64,000 nucleotides of DNA from Physella acuta (GCF_028476545.1 NW_026731939.1:125001-189000); one strand, 5' to 3'. Shown: positions 1 through 11,040, counted from the first letter of the stretch. A program made the numbers and translations. The notes: generated by a model from the letters alone, not told the origin.

Positions 1-1139
1 TCTAGTAAGCGCTGAAAGTGTACGAAGTTCTCCGCTAGACACCCGGATATGGGGTGTGTGTGTGTGTGTATATGTGGGGGGTGTTGGTCTTCTCTCCCCT
101 TACCTACACCCCATAGGGCTGTGTTACAAGTACAAAAATCAACAAAAACGTTCAAAGCCCGAGTGTTTCTTTTTAATTTAAATATTACTTTAAACTATGC
201 TAAGATTTTACAATAAGACGAACCATTTAACGAACAACGATCGTAGCGAACAACATTGTCTTACAACCCGCTCATAAAAACCTACAACCTACAGCTATGA
301 ACCTTTAACCTAGCCGCTTGGACGAGTTTGTGAAAAATGGGCAAAAATCTGGCCAGGGTTGAACACGTGCTCACATTGATGGCGTCGCAGGGGCGGCAAC
401 TCTCATCAACTGTCGAAATGAAACCGGAATCCACAGAGACTCCAAAACCCGAATCATCAAAGATTAGCCGCTAGTGTCAAATGAAATCGTTCGGCTCGAT
501 TACTCGGTAGCCACGATAGTCTGATCAATTATTTTTTTAGCAGTAAGCTCGTATTCGATTATTTTAATAAGATTCCATTTTTCACCTTTTTTTTTGTATA
601 TTGTTATATTTGTAATACTTTTTCTAGTTATTGCCAAATTTATTCAAGACTATACGCTGAACTATCGAAGCAACTCTTAGACTGAAAAAGATTTTCAAAA
701 CCTTTTAACTAAACTAATCCAAAAATGATGTGGATATGTACGTCATGATGGTACTATGTGGATTTTAGCAGTCATTATGTGGATAGAGCAGTCATGATGG
801 TACTATGGGTTCCCAGAAGAATGCGTTATCCTAAAACTGCGCAATGGAAAATTGAGCAAACAGAAAAATGCGCAAATGCAAACTAATTATAAATACTTTT
901 TAATTTTGTCATATTTTGAGGAAATATATTTTATCACGCTAGGGCCTACAATGTAGTCATTCTTTGTTAATGTCTTGAAATGCTCAATTTAAGAAAATAA
1001 AAATGCCATTGCGTATTTTTTATGTGCGCGGTTTTCCGTTGCGCATCTTCCCGGTCCACGGTACTATGTGGATATATCAGTTATGATGGCACTATGTGGT
1101 AGTACTATGTGAACAAAGTAAGCACTGTAAAACATGTAG
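1..1139. other. AT-rich unassigned DNA
   Basis: No gene is recognisable. A short (GT)n tract lies at about 54-70. From about 722 to 805 and again from 1062 to 1110 a motif built around 'tcatgatggtactatgtgga' recurs four to five times, so the stretch contains a decayed short tandem or dispersed repeat. No coding similarity was seen on either strand. Confidence 0.5.
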
Positions 1140-1340
1140 CTACAAACACACGAAATACACATATAACATTATGACATATGTATCAAACACGTGAATGATA
1201 CGCTGACATGTTATCAAACATTTATAACACGATGACAGATGTTTGAAAGATCTCTGTGACAGATGACAGACGTATCAAAGACCTGTGTGACAAACGCCAG
1301 ACGTATCAAAGGCCTGTATGACAGATGACAGACAGACGGT
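1140..1340. repeat. Degenerate tandem repeat (TGACAGATGTATCAAAGA-like)
   Basis: Units of roughly 30 bp containing variants of 'tgacagatgtatcaaaga' repeat with much divergence. A 112-codon minus-strand open frame over this stretch has no recognisable domain and is judged a by-product of the repeat. Confidence 0.5.
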
Positions 1341-1479
1341 GCTTTAGACAAACGTGTTACGTGAAATGGAGAGCACACGGCTGAATGTAAACGGCACAAG
1401 CCAGCGCCACTTAAGAGATCGATAATCGATAGGGTTCGGTGTATGTTGCCAGTGACAGTTGCCAATCGAAGCTCAGGTG

Positions 1480-1965
1480 TCGGCGTACTGAGGCACAAGT
1501 CAGTTCCTGGGCACAAGTCGCGATGTTGCGCAGACAGGTCTACAAGGCACATGTCGCAATGTTACGTGACAGTTCCACAGGGCACAAGTCGCGATGTTAC
1601 GCAGACAGGTCTACAAGGCACATGTCGCAATGTTACGTGACAGTTAGGGCACTAGTCCCAACGTTACGTGACATTTAGACAAGTCGCGATGTTACGGAGA
1701 CAGGTTTGCAAGTTCTACAATATTACGTGGCAGTTAGACAAGTCCCAATGTTACAAGACATTTAGACAAGTCCCAATGTTACGGCGACAGGTTTACAAGG
1801 TCTACCAATGTTACGTGGCAGTTAGACAAGGCACATTTCACAATGTTACGTAGACAGCTACAAAGGGAACAAATCGCGATTTTACGTAGAGAGTTCTACA
1901 GGGCGATGTGCTGCAGACACTAAATAGACAGACGTCACAAGGTAATACAGAGAGTACAAGGCCGC
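1480..1965. repeat. Minisatellite, about 33-36 bp unit
   Basis: The core 'gcacaagtcgcgatgttacg' and its variant 'gcacatgtcgcaatgttacg' recur about ten times with 'acagttag' or 'acaggtctac' between them. Copies at the right end are more diverged. Three small plus-strand open frames (61-79 codons) arise from the repeat and are not considered genes. Confidence 0.75.
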
Positions 1966-2084
1966 AAGGCATGTGATGAGAATATCTAACTTAGGGTTCA
2001 ATCTAGAAGGTGCTGTAAGGATGTATAACTTAAAGGAATTGTCATCTAATGATATATTCGTATTCTACTCACACCCCTCGATGT

Positions 2085-2262
2085 TTGAGTTCAGCGCAGA
2101 GTTTCTTCCAGGCATCTCTTCGGAACGAAATGGAATTTATATAGGAAATATATACTTTTGACAGTGTCCGCCCCCCCCCCCCCTCCGGAAAATGTTGTCC
2201 GTCCCCCCCCCCCCCCCGAAAATATCACGTGCACCCCCGGATAAAAAAAGTCTGAAAGAAAC
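2085..2262 (+). repeat. Dispersed repeat family X, copy 1
   Basis: This stretch (tail of 'aggcatctcttcggaacg', a 'ggaatttatata' segment, two poly-C blocks, then 'gaaaatatcacgtg') matches, in inverse orientation, the stretch at 18085-18300. Shared order of segments and poly-C/G blocks shows a common family. No terminal inverted repeat or target duplication was found, so the class is unknown. Confidence 0.6.
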
Positions 2263-2640
2263 ACCGGTTCAGCGAGTTCTTTATACATCAAGCCAATATT
2301 TACTCTTGTGATGTGGTCACGTGATTTTTAATTTGGTCATGTGATTAGATTTTTGCATTATGTGACTACATGACTTGATAACTCTAAAAGAGACGGATGT
2401 GACTTTAAGTTATAATAGGTTCACATGACTTTAGAAGGGAGACGCGTGACTTTTTATAGTTTCATGTTGATAACTTTATATAGTTTCATGTTGATAACTT
2501 TGTAAGACGGTTGCTTAGCAAAAAGTTTTTATTTTATTTTTAAAAATCTAACGCTGGCTGACATTTTGCTGAAACTTTTTTTCTGATAACAGGCAAAGAC
2601 AGGAAGACGAAACCCGAGCATACAGTACAAAGTAAAAGTA
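2263..2640. other. AT-rich unassigned DNA with GTGACT/GTGATT motifs
   Basis: The sequence repeats short phrases such as 'gtcacgtgatttttaa' and 'gttgataactttataagt' at irregular spacing. It looks like a very decayed tandem repeat. No coding signal is visible. Confidence 0.4.
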
Positions 2641-2667
2641 AAGATTCCTCTTTAGAAATAACAACCC

Positions 2668-2885
2668 ATTGGACAGATGAAGTAGAATTCACATGGTTCT
2701 TGACCTCGGAACATGAAGGGATAATGTGGTTAGCATTTTGCCCAGCCGCCTTTACTTTCACTAATGTAGGTTAGGTACCCATCAAAGCTGGGTGGACTCA
2801 TGATGTGTACCCCTCACGTTCCATTGATTTGAACTTGAATTCGAGCACTTTCGGCGCTGCAGTCTAGCGCTCTACCACGCCGTAT
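2668..2885 (-). mobile_element. SINE-1 (tRNA-derived SINE), diverged copy
   Basis: On the minus strand this copy carries the SINE-1 landmarks: a damaged tRNA-like head ending at the left of a 'gaattcaagttcaaatc' segment, then 'gggtacctaacctacatt', 'aaagtaaaggcggctgggca', 'ccacattatcccttcatg' and 'gaagtagaattc' read from the opposite side. It is clearly the same family as the better copies at 22174 and 41072, but the promoter boxes are degraded, so it is an old copy. Confidence 0.75.
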
Positions 2886-2904
2886 TTTCGAGCATACAGT
2901 ACGT

Positions 2905-3185
2905 ACCATTAAATGCACACTCCCCCAACAACCGTCACTGCCTACCCTCACTCAACCACCCCTTCCTACCCCACTCCCACATTATCCCAAACTTTCACTT
3001 CAACTCCACCTACCAACTTCCACACCCTAACCCCACTCATCCACACATTTACCCCACCCCCATCCGCACCACCACTCCCCCCAATCTCACAACAACTCCC
3101 ACACCCACCCTAACCCTTATTCTTCCCACTCACTCTACCTACACCCTTACCCTTACCCCCCTTCCTCCCCCACTATCCCTGTGTA
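2905..3185. repeat. C/A-rich low-complexity DNA
   Basis: Almost G-free sequence of the type 'ccaccccttcctaccccact'. A 66-codon Pro/Thr-rich open frame here is a composition artefact. A strong strand asymmetry (C and A on the plus strand) is the only notable property. Confidence 0.6.
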
Positions 3186-3699
3186 ACAAGTACCGCACCA
3201 AATAACCCTCACCATCCACCTTTGTCATATCATACAGCAACCCTCTGCTTCCCTTTAGCCATCTTAACCCACTAAGCATTCGGAGTTACTTCCCTTCTGA
3301 CAGCCCGGAAACAGAATTCTCCCGATGAGAAAGTCAACAAGTGATCGCCTGTACGTGGACGATTAAACCGCGGCCTATATCCGGGTGTTTTGGAGCGTAT
3401 ACCCAGGTAAAATCACAGCCGTCTGCTCCGTGTTTACACCTGTAGGAAGGGCTGGTTCTATGATAGCAGTTCAGGCTACCTTTGTAAGAGTAAGGCTAGC
3501 TTTTTTTTTTACAAGAGTTTAAGTTACCTGCTACTTATGACGATTAAATGGAAAGGATTATTTTACAAGCTTTTTTTTAGTTTGCAACGTCAGTTTGTTT
3601 GTAGGTGGGTTTGTGGCAAATCTTGTAACTCAATTTTGACCCACTTATTTTACGTTTTTTTTTTGGCTGCAGCTGTTTCACATTGGAGCTGAGGCTGTT
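3186..3699. other. Unassigned DNA
   Basis: Mixed-composition DNA containing short T-runs (about 3502-3511 and 3653-3662). No coding similarity, repeat unit or terminal repeat was recognised. Confidence 0.4.
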
Positions 3700-4030
3700 T
3701 CTGTTGTTTCATAAGAGGCTACCTATGCTGTTTCATATGAGAAAAGTAGAGGCTACCTTTGCTGTTACAAAGAGCTGAGGCTACCTTATATATTACAAAC
3801 AGTTGAGGCTACCTAATATATTACATACAGTTGAGGCTACCTAATATGCAACAAACAATTCAGGCTACCTTTGCTACCGCACATGAGAACATTTGAGGCT
3901 ACCTTATAATTACAAACAGTTCAAGCTACCTAATATATTACAAACAGTTGAGGCTACCTTATATGTTACAAACAGTTGAGGCTACCTAATATGCTACAAA
4001 CAGTTGACGCTACCTAATATGCTACATAAT
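3700..4030. repeat. Minisatellite, about 28 bp unit
   Basis: About ten units contain 'acagttgaggctacctaata' followed by 'tattacaa' or 'tgctacaa'. The left part (from about 3700) is more diverged. Unit length and regular spacing support tandem amplification. Confidence 0.8.
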
Positions 4031-4407
4031 AGTTTGTTGTTCCACACATTCCTAATGTGATGTTAATATTTTCTCATATTAGTGATTGGTTTTGTTTGAG
4101 GTGATCTTACAGCTACACTGGCAAAAATCATCAAAAACAACAGTTTGGCAATTCGTCTTTACTATTGTTCGTTTTAAATATCCGTGTATATATAATTTTT
4201 GTCAAATATAAAACCCTGGCTTGAGTATATATTTATTAATAGCCGACTTGGTTTTCAATGCGTACCTGGCAAAAGTTGGAACCCATGTGAATAAAGACAA
4301 GGAAACTATGGAAATAAATAATTGCATTGGTCGAGTTTACTTAGTACCCCTCCCCCCATAAACCCCCATATTTTCTCAAAAAGTCAACTTCCTTTCTTGT
4401 GAGCTAT

Positions 4408-4595
4408 TGTTACGTCCCTTGTATTACGTATAGCACAGTTATGTCCCTTGAGTGTGAAGTCTGTGATTGTACATCCGGCAGTGACTACCAACGAGACTTA
4501 GTCCTCAGACGTGTCGTAGTAGACTGTTCTCTACATGCTTATTAAAGTGTTGATGTAAACTTGGTGCCGTCTACTATTGTGTTATAAGCACAACA
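4408..4595 (+). mobile_element. Possible solo LTR, Ty3/gypsy-like
   Basis: The stretch begins TGTTACGTCCC and ends AAGCACAACA, has an ATTAAA-type poly(A) signal about 50 bp before its end, and has the size of a short LTR. No internal region, second LTR or convincing target duplication is visible, so it would be a fossil solo LTR. Identification is weak and based only on end sequence and layout. Confidence 0.3.
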
Positions 4596-5040
4596 CCCCC
4601 TCCCCCTCCCTTGTAAATTATGCTTAACGTTATTCATCAAGACACCCCCCACGCTTTCAAAACACCTTCCCCTGTCATAGACATCAAATGCTCCATTGAA
4701 TTACCCCCCCCCCCCCCCACCTTCTCACACCTTCCAAGCGATGACTATCAGCTACAGAAGCTACGAGGGTAGCCCGGGCCAGTGCTCATCATTCAATGTA
4801 AATATTGGAACGGGTCGGTGGTCGATACCTCGTCTGGTCCCCACTGGGCCGGGCTGTCAATTAGCGCATATGTACGTCTGCGCATGTCTCATCTAATTAT
4901 AGCCCGGGTCGTCTGCGGTCTCCGTCACGTGATCGGAACTCAGCGAAAAAAAATAGCATTGAAATAAGACTCACTCTTCATTGAAGTAATAGAATTTTTT
5001 CATTCAAGGCTATCGATATGTCAGAATTCTACTAAAGCTC
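4596..5040. other. Unassigned DNA with poly-C runs
   Basis: Contains poly-C runs near 4700-4720 and a moderately GC-rich stretch at 4765-4935. Two short open frames (61 and 66 codons) overlap here with no recognisable motif. Nothing further can be supported. Confidence 0.35.
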
Positions 5041-5042
5041 TT

Positions 5043-5255
5043 TACGGGACGGCGTGGTCGAAATTCTCGAGTTCGGATCCTTAGCTAGAGTCTTAGCATG
5101 TCCCCTGAGTCCACCTAACTCTGATGGGTACCTAAGTCACGTTAGGAAAAGTAAAGGCAGCTGGGTATAGTGCTGACCACACTATCCCTTCACATGCCCA
5201 GGTCGCAGAAACAAGTGAGCTCTACTTCACCTGCCCCGTGGGTCGCTGGGTTCGA
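5043..5255 (+). mobile_element. SINE-1 copy
   Basis: Contains the SINE-1 body: 'gggacggcgtggtcg' head remnant, 'ctcgagttcgga' at the B-box position, 'aactctgatgggtacctaag', 'gaaaagtaaaggcagctggg', 'tgctgaccacactatccctt' and 'gtgagctctacttcacctgc'. The part between the A-box and B-box positions is shortened relative to the copy at 41072. The copy is inactive by appearance. Confidence 0.85.
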
Positions 5256-5446
5256 ACAGGAACAACCCACAAGACCGAACCGAATACCCACACCCAACCA
5301 TTAACCCACCCCTCGCAACCACCTTGAATCGATCAACCCTACTAACCATTAAGCTACACTTACGACCCCAAAAACACCCCTCACAACAACCTCATTGAAC
5401 ACCCCTGACCAACCCACTAAACCGAAAACCATTCCAAACCACCGAG

Positions 5447-5700
5447 CAGGGGCGTAGCGACCCTTCCCGGCGCCCGGGGACAAACTTTCGATTTGCACCC
5501 CCCTCGAACTTTTGTTTTCCACCCCCCCCCCTCAAACTTTCAATTTGCACCCCCCCCCCCCCTCGAACTTTTCGTTTGCACCCTCGCCCCCCCCCCCCTC
5601 ATACTTTCAATTTGTTTTTCCATCCCATTTTGGCGCCTCCCCTAAGGTCGGCGCCCGGGGACATATGTACCCCCCACCCCACCCCCTCGCTACGCCTCTG
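5447..5700 (+). mobile_element. hAT-type MITE, family 'CGTAGC', copy A
   Basis: A 254-bp element starts CAGGGGCGTAGCGA and ends TCGCTACGCCTCTG. It is flanked by a perfect 8-bp duplication, CCACCGAG, at 5439-5446 and 5701-5708. An 8-bp duplication and CAGxG...CTG ends are hallmarks of the hAT superfamily. The interior is an array of 'ctttcgatttgcacc' motifs separated by poly-C tracts, plus a short 'ggcgcccggggaca' segment near each end. It has no coding capacity, so it would depend on a transposase encoded elsewhere. Confidence 0.88.
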
Positions 5701-6144
5701 CCACCGAGCCCCCACCACCTACGACGAGTAATAAACACCCCTCCCAATCCCAAATGAAGCAAACACCCACTCCCAACCACTAAGCCTCCACCAAACACCA
5801 CTTTCTAACACCCTAACACCAGAAAACCCGCCGCCTCAATCGGCATCCAAGAATTATTTTGTTTTGACTCCGCGAAGTAAAAAAAAAATCATCAATGACT
5901 AGACATGTGTACTTCCGTCTCCGCTCACTGAATGTGACGTCAAAGTTGAAAGGTCAAGGGTCAAACGACTAGACTTGCGGGGGGAATAATAACAGGATCG
6001 CGTTTTAAATGAAGAACAAACAATAAACAGTGGCGGCGCACGGGTCGGGGTCATGGAGGGGTCAGGGGTCCAACAATTATTGAAGGATAAATGTTGAAAG
6101 AGTTGTGATAATCGCTTGCAGATTCGCAAAGGGGCGGGAGAGAA

Positions 6145-6393
6145 CAGAGGCGTAGCGATGGGGGGGGGGGGGGGGGCAGGGGGGACATATGTTCCCCGGG
6201 CGCCGAACTTAGGGGGCGCCATAATGGGTTGCAAAAACATATTAAAATGTCAATATAGCTGCATTTTTGCAGTTGGGGGGGGGGGGTTGCAAATCAAAAA
6301 GTTGAGGGGGGTGCAAGTTGAAAATTTGCTCCCGAGGGGGGCGTCAAATTGAAAGTTTGTCGCCGGGCGCCGGGAAGGGTCGCTACGCCTCTG
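6145..6393 (-). mobile_element. hAT-type MITE, family 'CGTAGC', copy B
   Basis: A 249-bp element starts CAGAGGCGTAGCGA and ends TCGCTACGCCTCTG, with a perfect 8-bp duplication GGAGAGAA at 6137-6144 and 6394-6401. Its interior is the reverse complement of copy A in layout: poly-G tracts separated by 'gtgcaagttgaaaatttg'-type motifs. Short open frames over it are artefacts of the G/C runs. Confidence 0.88.
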
Positions 6394-6424
6394 GGAGAGA
6401 AGGTTATGTAATACATTTATGCAG

Positions 6425-6850
6425 AGTTGGGTGGTATTGCGCGCCACTGCTAACCTGAAAGCCTAGAGTTCGGATCTTGCGCTCGAGTCTTTAGAACGTC
6501 CTTGAATCCATCCGGCTCAGAATAATACCTGACTCATGTTAGGGGAAGTAAAGTTTTCTGACCTTAGGGCTGACCACACTATCCGTTTATATGTCGAGGT
6601 CACAGAAACAGGTGAACTCTACTTCACCCGTACCATGGATCGAGAAGTGCTATAGAGTAACTTTTGTAATTGTAAAGTTACATTAACGACCCTTAAGAAC
6701 AAACAGGTAAACTCTACTTCACCTGCTCCGCGGATCGAGAAGTCCGAAAGGCTAACCGATTGTTAAGTTGTTTTTTTAACGACCTTTACGAACAAACATG
6801 TGAACTCTATTTCATATGCGCTGTGGCCGCTGGACCGGCACATGACGATT
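6425..6850 (+). mobile_element. SINE-1 copy with repeated 3' tail
   Basis: A SINE-1 body is readable from about 6440 ('gcctagagttcgga', 'gctgaccacactatccg', 'aactctacttcaccc') to 6650. The tail segment 'gtgaactctacttcacc' then recurs at about 6703-6735 and 6795-6825, each preceded by 'acgacc..t.acgaacaaac'. So the 3' tail was tandemly amplified about three times after or during insertion. Confidence 0.7.
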
Positions 6851-7865
6851 CGGCCAACAACCCACATTTTCATCGATCCATTCTGGAGCATCCACAGAGT
6901 CACAGTTGGGCTCGGATTAAGATCCAGCTTAACATTAATCTTAAACCTAAACCCAACCTAAATCAAAGAGTTAATCCGTCCGCCCCGGTAATCAACTTGG
7001 GTCTTATCACTTTCAAATTTTAAAAAAACAAACAGCCCACCAATAGTATTAAGAAATACCACCGCTAGTATTATGAAATCCCACCGCGGGCATTAAGAAA
7101 TCCCACTGGGAATATAATTTTTCCTCGCCTAAACAAAACGCAACTGTTACAAATTATTACCGCAGTCGCTGAGAATCGATTCTTCGCTTTGTTACTATGC
7201 AACATGTTAATAACTAAAAAAAAAATCGATTTCAATGATTGAGAGAATACGGGCCGAATCTCGTCCAGTGGGAGGGGGGGGGGGGAGGTTTGTTTTTGTT
7301 TTTTGGAATAATTGTGGTGCATTGTGATTCGCGATAAGGAAAAAGGTGCGTAAGTTTTCAAACCGGTTGTCGTGTTTTTCTTTTCTGTCATCTCGTGTGA
7401 ATTGGACACCATTGGTTAGAGATAAGGATTGTAAACTGCTGTGTCTAACGATCAAGTAGGGATTTTAGTTAGATTTTTGGGTTAAAGTGAACGTAATGGT
7501 TACCACTGCACTGGTGATTATAATCAGACGATACTGATCATAGTGAAATACGAATTCAAACCTGGATTTAAAGAATCGATGTAAAAAAAATCGATTTCAA
7601 ATTACTGCATTCGTATTTCAATTAAACGCTAATGCAAAAAAAATTAAATAAAAAATCAGCTATTAAACTTCACTGTGGCTGTTAAAGCTTATACTTACTG
7701 CCATAAAAAAATAAAAACTCTAAATGGAATCAAATGTATATATCTAACAATAACTTTAATATTATAGTGATTTGACATTAAACAGAATCAATTTTATCTA
7801 CTTAACTCTAACCTTAACCATATAGCTCAGAGTTACCATAATAAATGTGGTAAAAAAAATAACGT
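6851..7865. other. Unassigned AT-rich DNA
   Basis: The stretch contains 'aaatcccaccgcgggcattaagaaatccc' style short repeats near 7045-7105 and poly-G at 7270-7285. Open frames of up to 113 codons on the minus strand have no recognisable domain. No gene can be supported. Confidence 0.4.
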
Positions 7866-7867
7866 AA

Positions 7868-7990
7868 GCTTTAACCTTACAGCCAGAAGATAACATTAAC
7901 TTTACGTCCAGAAGATACTTTTAATCTTACAGTCAGAGGGTAACATTAACCTTACAGTCAGAAGATAACATTAATCTTAAGCCAGTTTAG
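7868..7990. repeat. Short tandem repeat, about 25 bp unit
   Basis: Four to five units of the type 'cagtcagaagataacattaa' with 'ccttac' spacers. Copies differ at several sites. Confidence 0.65.
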
Positions 7991-8800
7991 ACACAAACCT
8001 AAACTTGAACACTTATATCTTCACTCTAATCCTTAACCAAACCCAACCTTTATTCATAAACCCGAACCCAACCTTAGTCACAAACCCCAGAATCCTAGTC
8101 CTACAATAAGTCTAACTCAGTAGTACAAAACACCTAACCAAAGCCAGGCAAAAAGAAACCCACTGTGCTGAATATTTAACCAGTAAAAATTGTATGATTT
8201 CTACATTTGAAACTGTCGCCTGCGGGTGGCAATCAATATTAATACACAGCCAAACCTCCCCCCCCTCCCCTCCATCTTGTTCTCCAAACAATATTTCCGC
8301 CCCTGCGAACAACAGTCGGGGCGGTTTCCAGTTTTTAATGTTGTATGCGCATGTCTAAAAAAAAATACTCTTTTTCTTTGCGAAAGCATTTATTTTAAAT
8401 TGCTCTTTTCATATCGGTTTAATGTAATCAGATTTAAAGTTTCGTGTACTAAGTTCAATCAATTGTCGCTGATGTGTTGTTGTTTTTCTTCGCTGATGTG
8501 TTGTTGTTTTTCTTCGTTGGAATTAAAAGTTTGTGTTGCTTTTTAAAATAAAATGTGTTGTTAGTTACTGTATACGTGTTGGGGTAGTTGGCATAGTGGA
8601 TATGATGTGGTTAGGGTTAATCCAGGGGGTTGCCAGTATCATGGCAAGGTAAGCTAGAGTTGAAATGTGGTTGTGGGTGATTTAAGGCTTAGCTCGTGTG
8701 ATGAGATTTAAGGGGATAATTAGAGGAAGGCATGTGAGGTGGGTAGATGCGAAGGGGGGGGGGGGGGGGAACGGGACGTCAGTTCAGTTAGGTGATGTGG
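7991..8800. other. Unassigned DNA
   Basis: Includes a perfect 26-bp direct duplication around 'gctgatgtgttgttgttttt' (8469-8520), GT-rich sequence at 8570-8760 and a poly-G run at 8754-8769. A 106-codon plus-strand frame (8226-8546) lacks any recognisable motif and includes the duplicated segment. It is not called a gene. Confidence 0.4.
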
Positions 8801-8804
8801 CGGT

Positions 8805-8960
8805 TAGTTTTGTGAGGGTTAGGTAATGTGTGGGTTAGGTTATGTGTGGGTTAGGTGATGTGTGGGTTAGGTGATGTGTGGGTTAGGTGATGTGTGGGTT
8901 AGGTTTTGTGTGGGTTAGGTGATGTGTGGGTTAGGTGATGTGTGGGTTAGGTTTTGTGGT
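8805..8960. repeat. TTAGG-containing minisatellite, about 16 bp unit
   Basis: About nine units of 'gggttaggtgatgtgt' with small variants ('ttatgtgt', 'ttttgtgt'). Each unit contains one TTAGG. Confidence 0.85.
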
Positions 8961-9166
8961 TAACTTAACCTAACCTAACCTTATCTAACCTAACCTTATC
9001 TAACCTAACCTAACCTAACCAAACCTAACCTAACCTAACCTAACCTAACCTAACCTAACCTAACCTAACCTAACCTAACCTAACCCAACCCAACCTAACC
9101 CAACCCAACCTAACCCAACCCAACCCAACCCAACCCAACCTAACCCAACCCAACCCAACCCAAACT
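8961..9166. repeat. Telomere-like (AACCT)n pentamer array
   Basis: Roughly 40 pentamers of AACCT, with AACCC variants concentrated in the right half. AACCT is the complement of AGGTT/TTAGG, the pentamer used at arthropod telomeres, whereas molluscs generally use TTAGGG. It is interstitial here and directly abuts a minisatellite carrying TTAGG on the same strand, so the junction at about 8960 inverts motif orientation. Confidence 0.85.
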
Positions 9167-9753
9167 AAAATAAAACCTGGCATTTAAAACACCATTTTAT
9201 TTTAACGAGCTTTGAGCCCCCGAAACAAAGGTACCTTGCCTTGAAAAAAAAAGGTGACCACATGTTCACACTGAGCCCTATTTTAGGATTATGCTAAAGC
9301 CGGAATTGACGTAACGAGCGCTAGAAACGCGGCTGTTTGATATGGCGCCCCAGGGGACTTCCGGTGGCCGTGAGGCTCACTGATAAACCAGCGCTAATGG
9401 CCCGGCGTGTCGGGACAAAAACCACACCCAATGCCTCGCCAGGGACGGGGGAGACACGGCGAGTCAATGTTTATGTGACGCCGGTGCCTCGGCCCGAGGA
9501 AATTAGGGGACATAATATTGTGTGAAAACAAAGGCGAGTTACGGACCTTGGTCAGGGAACGGTGACACGGTGAATGTGTTTTAAAGCGAAGATTTTTACG
9601 AAGATTTATTTTTTCTGAAATGTTCTTTTCCGGCATACATAAGCAGGTGATGAAGTCATCAGCGTCATGTATAATTAAAGACTAATTCCAAGTTGGATTT
9701 TTACCAAACTCGGAATTGTTTTCAACCTAACCAAATCCCAATACTATAATTAG
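9167..9753. other. Unassigned DNA, GC-richer block at 9310-9560
   Basis: A 62-codon plus-strand frame (9337-9525) lies in a GC-rich stretch with several CpGs. No domain or conserved motif is recognised, and no splice or promoter context supports it. Confidence 0.35.
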
Positions 9754-10050
9754 ATCTCGGCGTGGTCGAGTCGGTAAAAGCTCATGGTTGTTTAACCGAA
9801 AAGTCTCGAGTTCGAACCCTAGGGCAGATGAGGCTCGTTAGCTGGGGACAGCCACTCTTCTAGAAGAGACAACTCCAAAATTAATCAATTGCTGTCTTGT
9901 AGTTTGTTCTTGGTTGGACAACGGCTATGGAAGCAGATTCAAAAAGAAAAGCAGGCTGAAATCGGAGTCAATGGCCAGTTGACTTAATTGTGTTGGAGGG
10001 CGATACCTTCCAACACTAAAACTAAGAACGAAGAAGAAGAAAGAAGAATT
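9754..10050 (+). mobile_element. SINE-2 (tRNA-derived SINE), best copy
   Basis: The head 'ggcgtggtcgagtcggtaaa' fits a tRNA A box and 'tctcgagttcgaaccc' fits a B box, so a pol III internal promoter is plausible. The body reads 'gaggctcgttagctgggga', 'ttgctgtcttgtagtttgtt', 'ggttggacaacggctatgga' and 'gcaggctgaaatcggagtca'. It ends in a GAA-rich tail (10026-10048). Two further copies are at 33575 and 54532. This copy preserves the uninterrupted 'cttgtagtttgttc' site used by the transposon at 33698. Confidence 0.85.
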
Positions 10051-10119
10051 CCACAGAATGCTGCTGTATTACGAGCTTATGAAGTCAACGTCACTCCTAA
10101 ACTGAACCAGGGCCAGTAG

Positions 10120-10295
<176 letters not shown>

Positions 10296-10408
10296 GTATT
10301 CTGACGAGTTGTAGGTACGCCGGGAGAAAAAAAAAAGGAATCCGCCTAGCTTTGTCCATATCCATTTAAGAAAAGGACAGGAAAAAAATTATAGCATCAA
10401 TTTAGTTC

Positions 10409-10508
10409 TAGGAAACATCTCAGTGACCAAACTAGGAAACATCTCTATTACCAAATTAGCAAACATCTCTATCGCCAAAGTAGAAAACATCTCTACTACC
10501 AAACATAC
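10409..10508. repeat. Short tandem repeat, about 23-28 bp unit
   Basis: Four units of 'gaaacatctctattaccaaa' type with 'ctag/ttag/gtag' spacers. Confidence 0.7.
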
Positions 10509-10589
10509 AGATCCATCGATTATCTAATAATTAATTAATCATCTGTGTAAACGTGTTTTACAATGGCGCCAATCAATAATCAATCAGCT

Positions 10590-11040
10590 TTAACCCCCCC
10601 CCCCCACACACACACCAGCCCCTCCCCCACCCCTCCCCCCCCCCACACACACACCAGCCCCTCCCCCCCACCCCTCCCCGCCGACACTAACGATAATGAC
10701 CCTCTGAGGTGGTCACTGACATAACAAGTTTGCCCCGATGGTGTTTCCGGTCGTCTATTTATAGCAGCCAATCTATAATCAATTTGTCGTCGGCCACAAA
10801 ACTGGCCATCTGAACCCACAGAAAACTGGCTCATGAGCGACATGGGACAACAAGTTACGGGAATATGGGTCGGGATGGGGTTTTGATGGGGGTGGGGCAA
10901 GGTGGGGTACTTTATGGGATAAAGAAAATAAGTGTGTGGTTGGTGTGGGGGGCAGGATAGCATATGTAATGAAGGTGGGGGGGGGGGGGATTTATATGAC
11001 TGTGTAGGAAGAGAATGAGAAAATGTATGAGCTAAAAACA
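10590..11040. other. C-rich/G-rich low-complexity DNA
   Basis: A 'cacacacaccagcccctccc' phrase is duplicated at 10605-10680. The plus strand shifts from C-rich to G-rich by 10860-10990. A 153-codon minus-strand frame spans this, is Pro/Gly/His-rich in low-complexity sections, and has no recognisable domain, so it is not called a gene. Confidence 0.4.

Noticed and set aside
5607-5801. Gly-rich frame over MITE copy A, and similar Pro/Gly frames over other poly-C/G tracts
   Set aside because: These come from poly-C/G runs within MITEs.
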